DNA of 64,000 bases from contig QPMI01000005.1 in NCBI GenBank assembly GCA_004431415.1, forward strand, positions 186,001 through 250,000, in the 5' to 3' direction. Position numbers and translations under genes: made by a program. This document shows positions 61,609 through 64,000 of the stretch, piece after piece; the first letter of the stretch is position 1, and each line of letters begins with the position of its first letter. Source of the DNA: Cyanophora paradoxa. Taxonomy: Eukaryota > Glaucocystophyceae > Cyanophorales > Cyanophoraceae. Under the pieces are notes generated by a model, which saw nothing but the letters and a program-made list of their open reading frames with translations, ran no database searches and was not told the DNA's origin.

Positions 61609-62978
61609 CTATAAATTAATTCTGCGTAAACCATCTTTGTCGACAATAATAAAGCTATGCATGAGAGCGCGAACATTAACATCGATTACCTTATCTGAAG
61701 GCATGTAGAGGGTGAGGAATGAAGAGGAGGAATTTGTTAAATCAACATAACCAGACTGGGCAATATTTCGAATCGCCTTTTCTCCATCAAGGCAGAAAGG
61801 CAATCCTGAAAGGACATAGCGATCAGCAACCTTATCCATGTTAGAGCATTTGAAGGCATCAGCAATTAGCTCAGCACCTTTGAGTAGGGAAATTGGCTCA
61901 GTGGCAAAAAGTCGCTGACCATTTATTTCAGTTGTAAATGTTATGTCTTTGGAGTTGGCATAGGTCTTAAGAACACTGTGGGAGCCATTGGATTTGTCAA
62001 CAGTTGCATTATCACGAACTGAAACAAGCAGAGCATATACAAGACCTGAGATTTGAGAGAGGTTAATTCGATTGGGTTGGGCATTGCCCTTAGCAGGGAA
62101 AGCAATAGCATCAACAAATCCAATATCAAGGGAGGGAATAGCCATGCCAGTAGTCTTAACTTTTTCAATTACAGTAGCGAAAAGCTCATCAGAAACATTA
62201 ATAGCATGCATATAAAGGCGAGGAGAAGTAATTGAAATTTCAGGAGTTGTTGCACCAAGAGTAAAGTCTGTGATGTTTTGACCAACATTTGCCAGAACAG
62301 TTTCAGCAGGGGCAGTTCCAAGACCATCATCTTTTGAATAATCTACATCAGCTGCTGCAACAGTAAGACCACGACCACCATAGGATGTTTCAACATAGCC
62401 TTTTCCAACATCCTTAAACCAAACAGTAACAACCATTTCACCAGATAAAGCACCAAGGGGAAGGTAGTGATTTAGCCAAGGCACTGGAATTTCAACGAAA
62501 AATGAGCCACCAAGTCGGTTGGTTCCATGAGCAGGGATGCCATGAACCATGCCCATTGATCGTTTCTTTTTAGCTAGTTGATCCTCCGAATAATAGACCA
62601 GGGGGAAATGAGCAAGGAAATCAGATGGAATATGGTAGGTGTAAGATCCATAGGTAATTTCAAGTCGCTGAACTAAAGCACCAACTGGGCGAGTGTATCC
62701 ATTGCGAACTAGATCAGTATCACCAGCAAAAGTGATAGCTGGAAGGTCAAAAGCAAGTTCGAGTTTTCCACAGAAATTGTAGCGAGGTAGCTTGAAGGAA
62801 ATGCGATTTCCTACATTATTTGTGAAAGTATTACTAGGATTCACAACAACTAGAACTGGCTTAGACTTGGATTCGAGACCAAGCATAAGGGAGTTATCCA
62901 GGAAAAAGGCTTTCGCCTCCTCTGGGTTGTTAGGGCTTCTTTCAGCGAAAGTCTTTGAAGAGTGGAAGTGATATCCAT
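61609..62978 (-). CDS. MCP: Major capsid protein of element 2, frameshift near the start
   Basis: The protein aligns along its length with that of element 1 (VVVNPSN, LPRYNF, GDTDLVRNGYTRPVGALVQR, HGIPAHGTNRLGG, LPLGALSGE, ETSYGGRG, INLSQISGL, GAELIADAFKCSN, GLPFC). The natural start is at 62978 (MDITSTLQRLSLKEALTT), but that frame is left after about 18 residues. The rest continues in the -1 frame. The switch falls on a run of three C on the minus strand (62924-62926). One additional C would give a full-length gene with the same N-terminus as element 1. A longer open frame from 63006 exists but has an unrelated N-terminus. Confidence 0.87.
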
Positions 62979-63081
62979 TATATTCTCTTTTATTATACTG
63001 CAACATAAAAAATCTACCAATGATCCTTAATTTATGCGAAGTTTGTAATAACTGGATAGGAAGGGTGAAGCTGCGACATTC

Positions 63082-64000
63082 TCATCTTATAGTATTCATA
63101 AACTGGGTCCCAGCTGGCTCATCACCATAGCGAATTTCAAAGGTAAGATGAACAGGTTGACCCTCGAAATCAATTGGTTCATTAACAGCATTCACAATAT
63201 CAACCGAGAAAGTGGATAATCCAACCTTCTTATTATAGTATTTGTAAAGTGGATGAGCCTCTGTCGAATTGTAAACTACATGCTCACCATAATCTTTGTC
63301 AGGGACCACTATTTTATGGAAGTAACCAGTCAGGAGACCATCCCCACATTGCACCAGATCACCCAGCTCCTTTACTCTCACAAACAAAACACTGTCCCTG
63401 GTCATTTCAGGCTCAAATGAAGATATAATACCGTTTACTCGAGTTCCAGTAAAGATTCCATCAGTGAGAGCATCATAGACCTGTGATTTGATTGGGGAAT
63501 TACCATATCTTCCAGGATCAAGACCAAAAAGTCGAGCTGAGCTTAACAGCTTTTGGATTGTTTTCAGGTTTGGGTCTACAGCAAGTGAGAAAGCCAGGTA
63601 AAACTTTTTTTCGGAATGGAATATAATTCGTTTCAGTGACTCATCCCATTTGCAGCGAACAGATGGTTTAGGATTTCTGTCATTAAACTTTTCATTTATA
63701 ACATTCACCAGCTGTTGGTGGTTTTGAATGGGGGTTTCGCGATTTACAATGAATTGTTTCCATTGTTCAAAATCAGCAGCTGGGCGAGTTGTTGGAATTC
63801 CTGTAATTCCAGCTCCCGCAAGCTCTTCAGAATAATAAATACTAAAAGTGTTGTCAACTGTTATATCTCCTGCTTTGGTTTCACCACTCACCATAGGGAT
63901 GCTGTTATAAAATTCGGCTGAGACCAGTCTCACAGCCCTCACATTCTCATAAGTACTGGGGAGTCTAGCCACAAAGCTTGATGTGGGACCATCACCAGAG
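63082..64000 (-). CDS. Penton (minor capsid) protein of element 2, 5' end outside window
   Basis: The frame is open to the right edge, so the N-terminus is missing. Visible are FVARLPSTYENVRAVRLVSA, LLSSARLFGLDPGRYG, a long middle region with DSVLFVRVKELGDLVQ, STEAHPLYKYYNKKVG and HLTFEIRYGDEPAGTQ. The same motifs occur in the two pieces of the element 1 penton. It is a single-jelly-roll vertex protein by homology and by its place upstream of the major capsid gene. The body has no frameshift in the visible part, which makes it the reference for judging the break in element 1. Confidence 0.85.
   Translation of the reverse strand, partial: SGDGPTSSFVARLPSTYENVRAVRLVSAEFYNSIPMVSGETKAGDITVDNTFSIYYSEELAGAGITGIPTTRPAADFEQWKQFIVNRETPIQNHQQLVNVINEKFNDRNPKPSVRCKWDESLKRIIFHSEKKFYLAFSLAVDPNLKTIQKLLSSARLFGLDPGRYGNSPIKSQVYDALTDGIFTGTRVNGIISSFEPEMTRDSVLFVRVKELGDLVQCGDGLLTGYFHKIVVPDKDYGEHVVYNSTEAHPLYKYYNKKVGLSTFSVDIVNAVNEPIDFEGQPVHLTFEIRYGDEPAGTQFMNTIR

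Larger units (their letters stand above)
49580..64000. mobile_element. Element 2: polinton-like provirus, left part (runs off the window)
   Basis: Base composition changes sharply from GC-rich host to AT-rich at about 49580. From there the sequence holds a provirus with all genes on the minus strand: integrase, protein-primed polymerase, primase-helicase, two small basic proteins, the double-cysteine protein, coiled-coil protein, packaging ATPase, major capsid protein and penton. The right end, its inverted repeat and the target duplication lie outside the window, so the exact left border is an estimate. Compared with element 1 it adds a primase-helicase. Four single-base breaks occur in its genes, all with the same sign. 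Confidence 0.9.

Noticed and set aside
63972-64000. Apparent start of the element 2 penton at 63972
   Set aside because: The codon is GTG, and coding in the same frame continues to the window edge with residues matching the element 1 N-terminus; the true start is outside.

Overview
The window is eukaryotic chromosomal DNA, most likely from a unicellular alga or other protist. Two polinton-like virus proviruses (Polinton/Maverick superfamily) sit inside one stretch of host coding sequence. The host DNA (1-2499 and 24725-49579) is GC-rich. On the minus strand its coding sequence is cut into many exons by very short GT-AG introns; two that I placed exactly are 61 and 80 nt. I cannot name the species. 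The host product is apparently one very large secreted or membrane-anchored protein read from high to low coordinates: fibronectin-III-like and beta-propeller-like modules, Pro/Ser/Thr linkers, a WD40 block, CUB-like and IPT/TIG-like beta-sandwiches, a long right-handed beta-helix with GGA[I/V/L] repeats, a Cys-rich hinge, several membrane segments and a cytoplasmic tail ending at 535. That it is a single gene is inference.

Element 1 (2506-24718, 22.2 kb) is complete. It has terminal inverted repeats and a 6-bp target-site duplication (ATTATA at 2500-2505 and 24719-24724). Its left part replicates and integrates the element (protein-primed DNA polymerase B, then an overlapping DDE integrase), followed by small nuclease and DNA-binding genes. 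The middle is the virion module on the minus strand: coiled-coil protein, packaging ATPase, double-jelly-roll major capsid protein, and a penton with one frameshift. A second penton-like gene is divergent from it. The right 10 kb is an accessory block: a patatin-like phospholipase divergent from a 2000-residue phage-style fibre with a C-terminal S74 chaperone domain, a small protein, two tandem paralogues, and a small double-cysteine protein that abuts the right inverted repeat.

Element 2 (from about 49580 past the right edge) is AT-richer. It starts with a perfect 29-bp inverted repeat next to a host Pro/Ser linker, then 1.6 kb of repeat-rich DNA without a gene. All its genes are on the minus strand: penton (cut by the window edge), major capsid protein, ATPase, coiled-coil protein, double-cysteine protein, two small basic proteins, primase-SF3 helicase, protein-primed polymerase, integrase. 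Capsid protein, ATPase, coiled-coil protein, penton, double-cysteine protein and the YRE-type basic proteins are shared with element 1.

The points most worth following are: (i) the fibre/phospholipase block of element 1, which looks like a host-recognition and entry cassette; (ii) a small protein family without a recognised name (double-cysteine, SDTE motif) kept in two otherwise divergent elements; (iii) five gene breaks across both elements that all have the same sign and all sit at G/C runs, so they may be base-calling deletions and not gene decay; and (iv) two proviruses in the same host gene.
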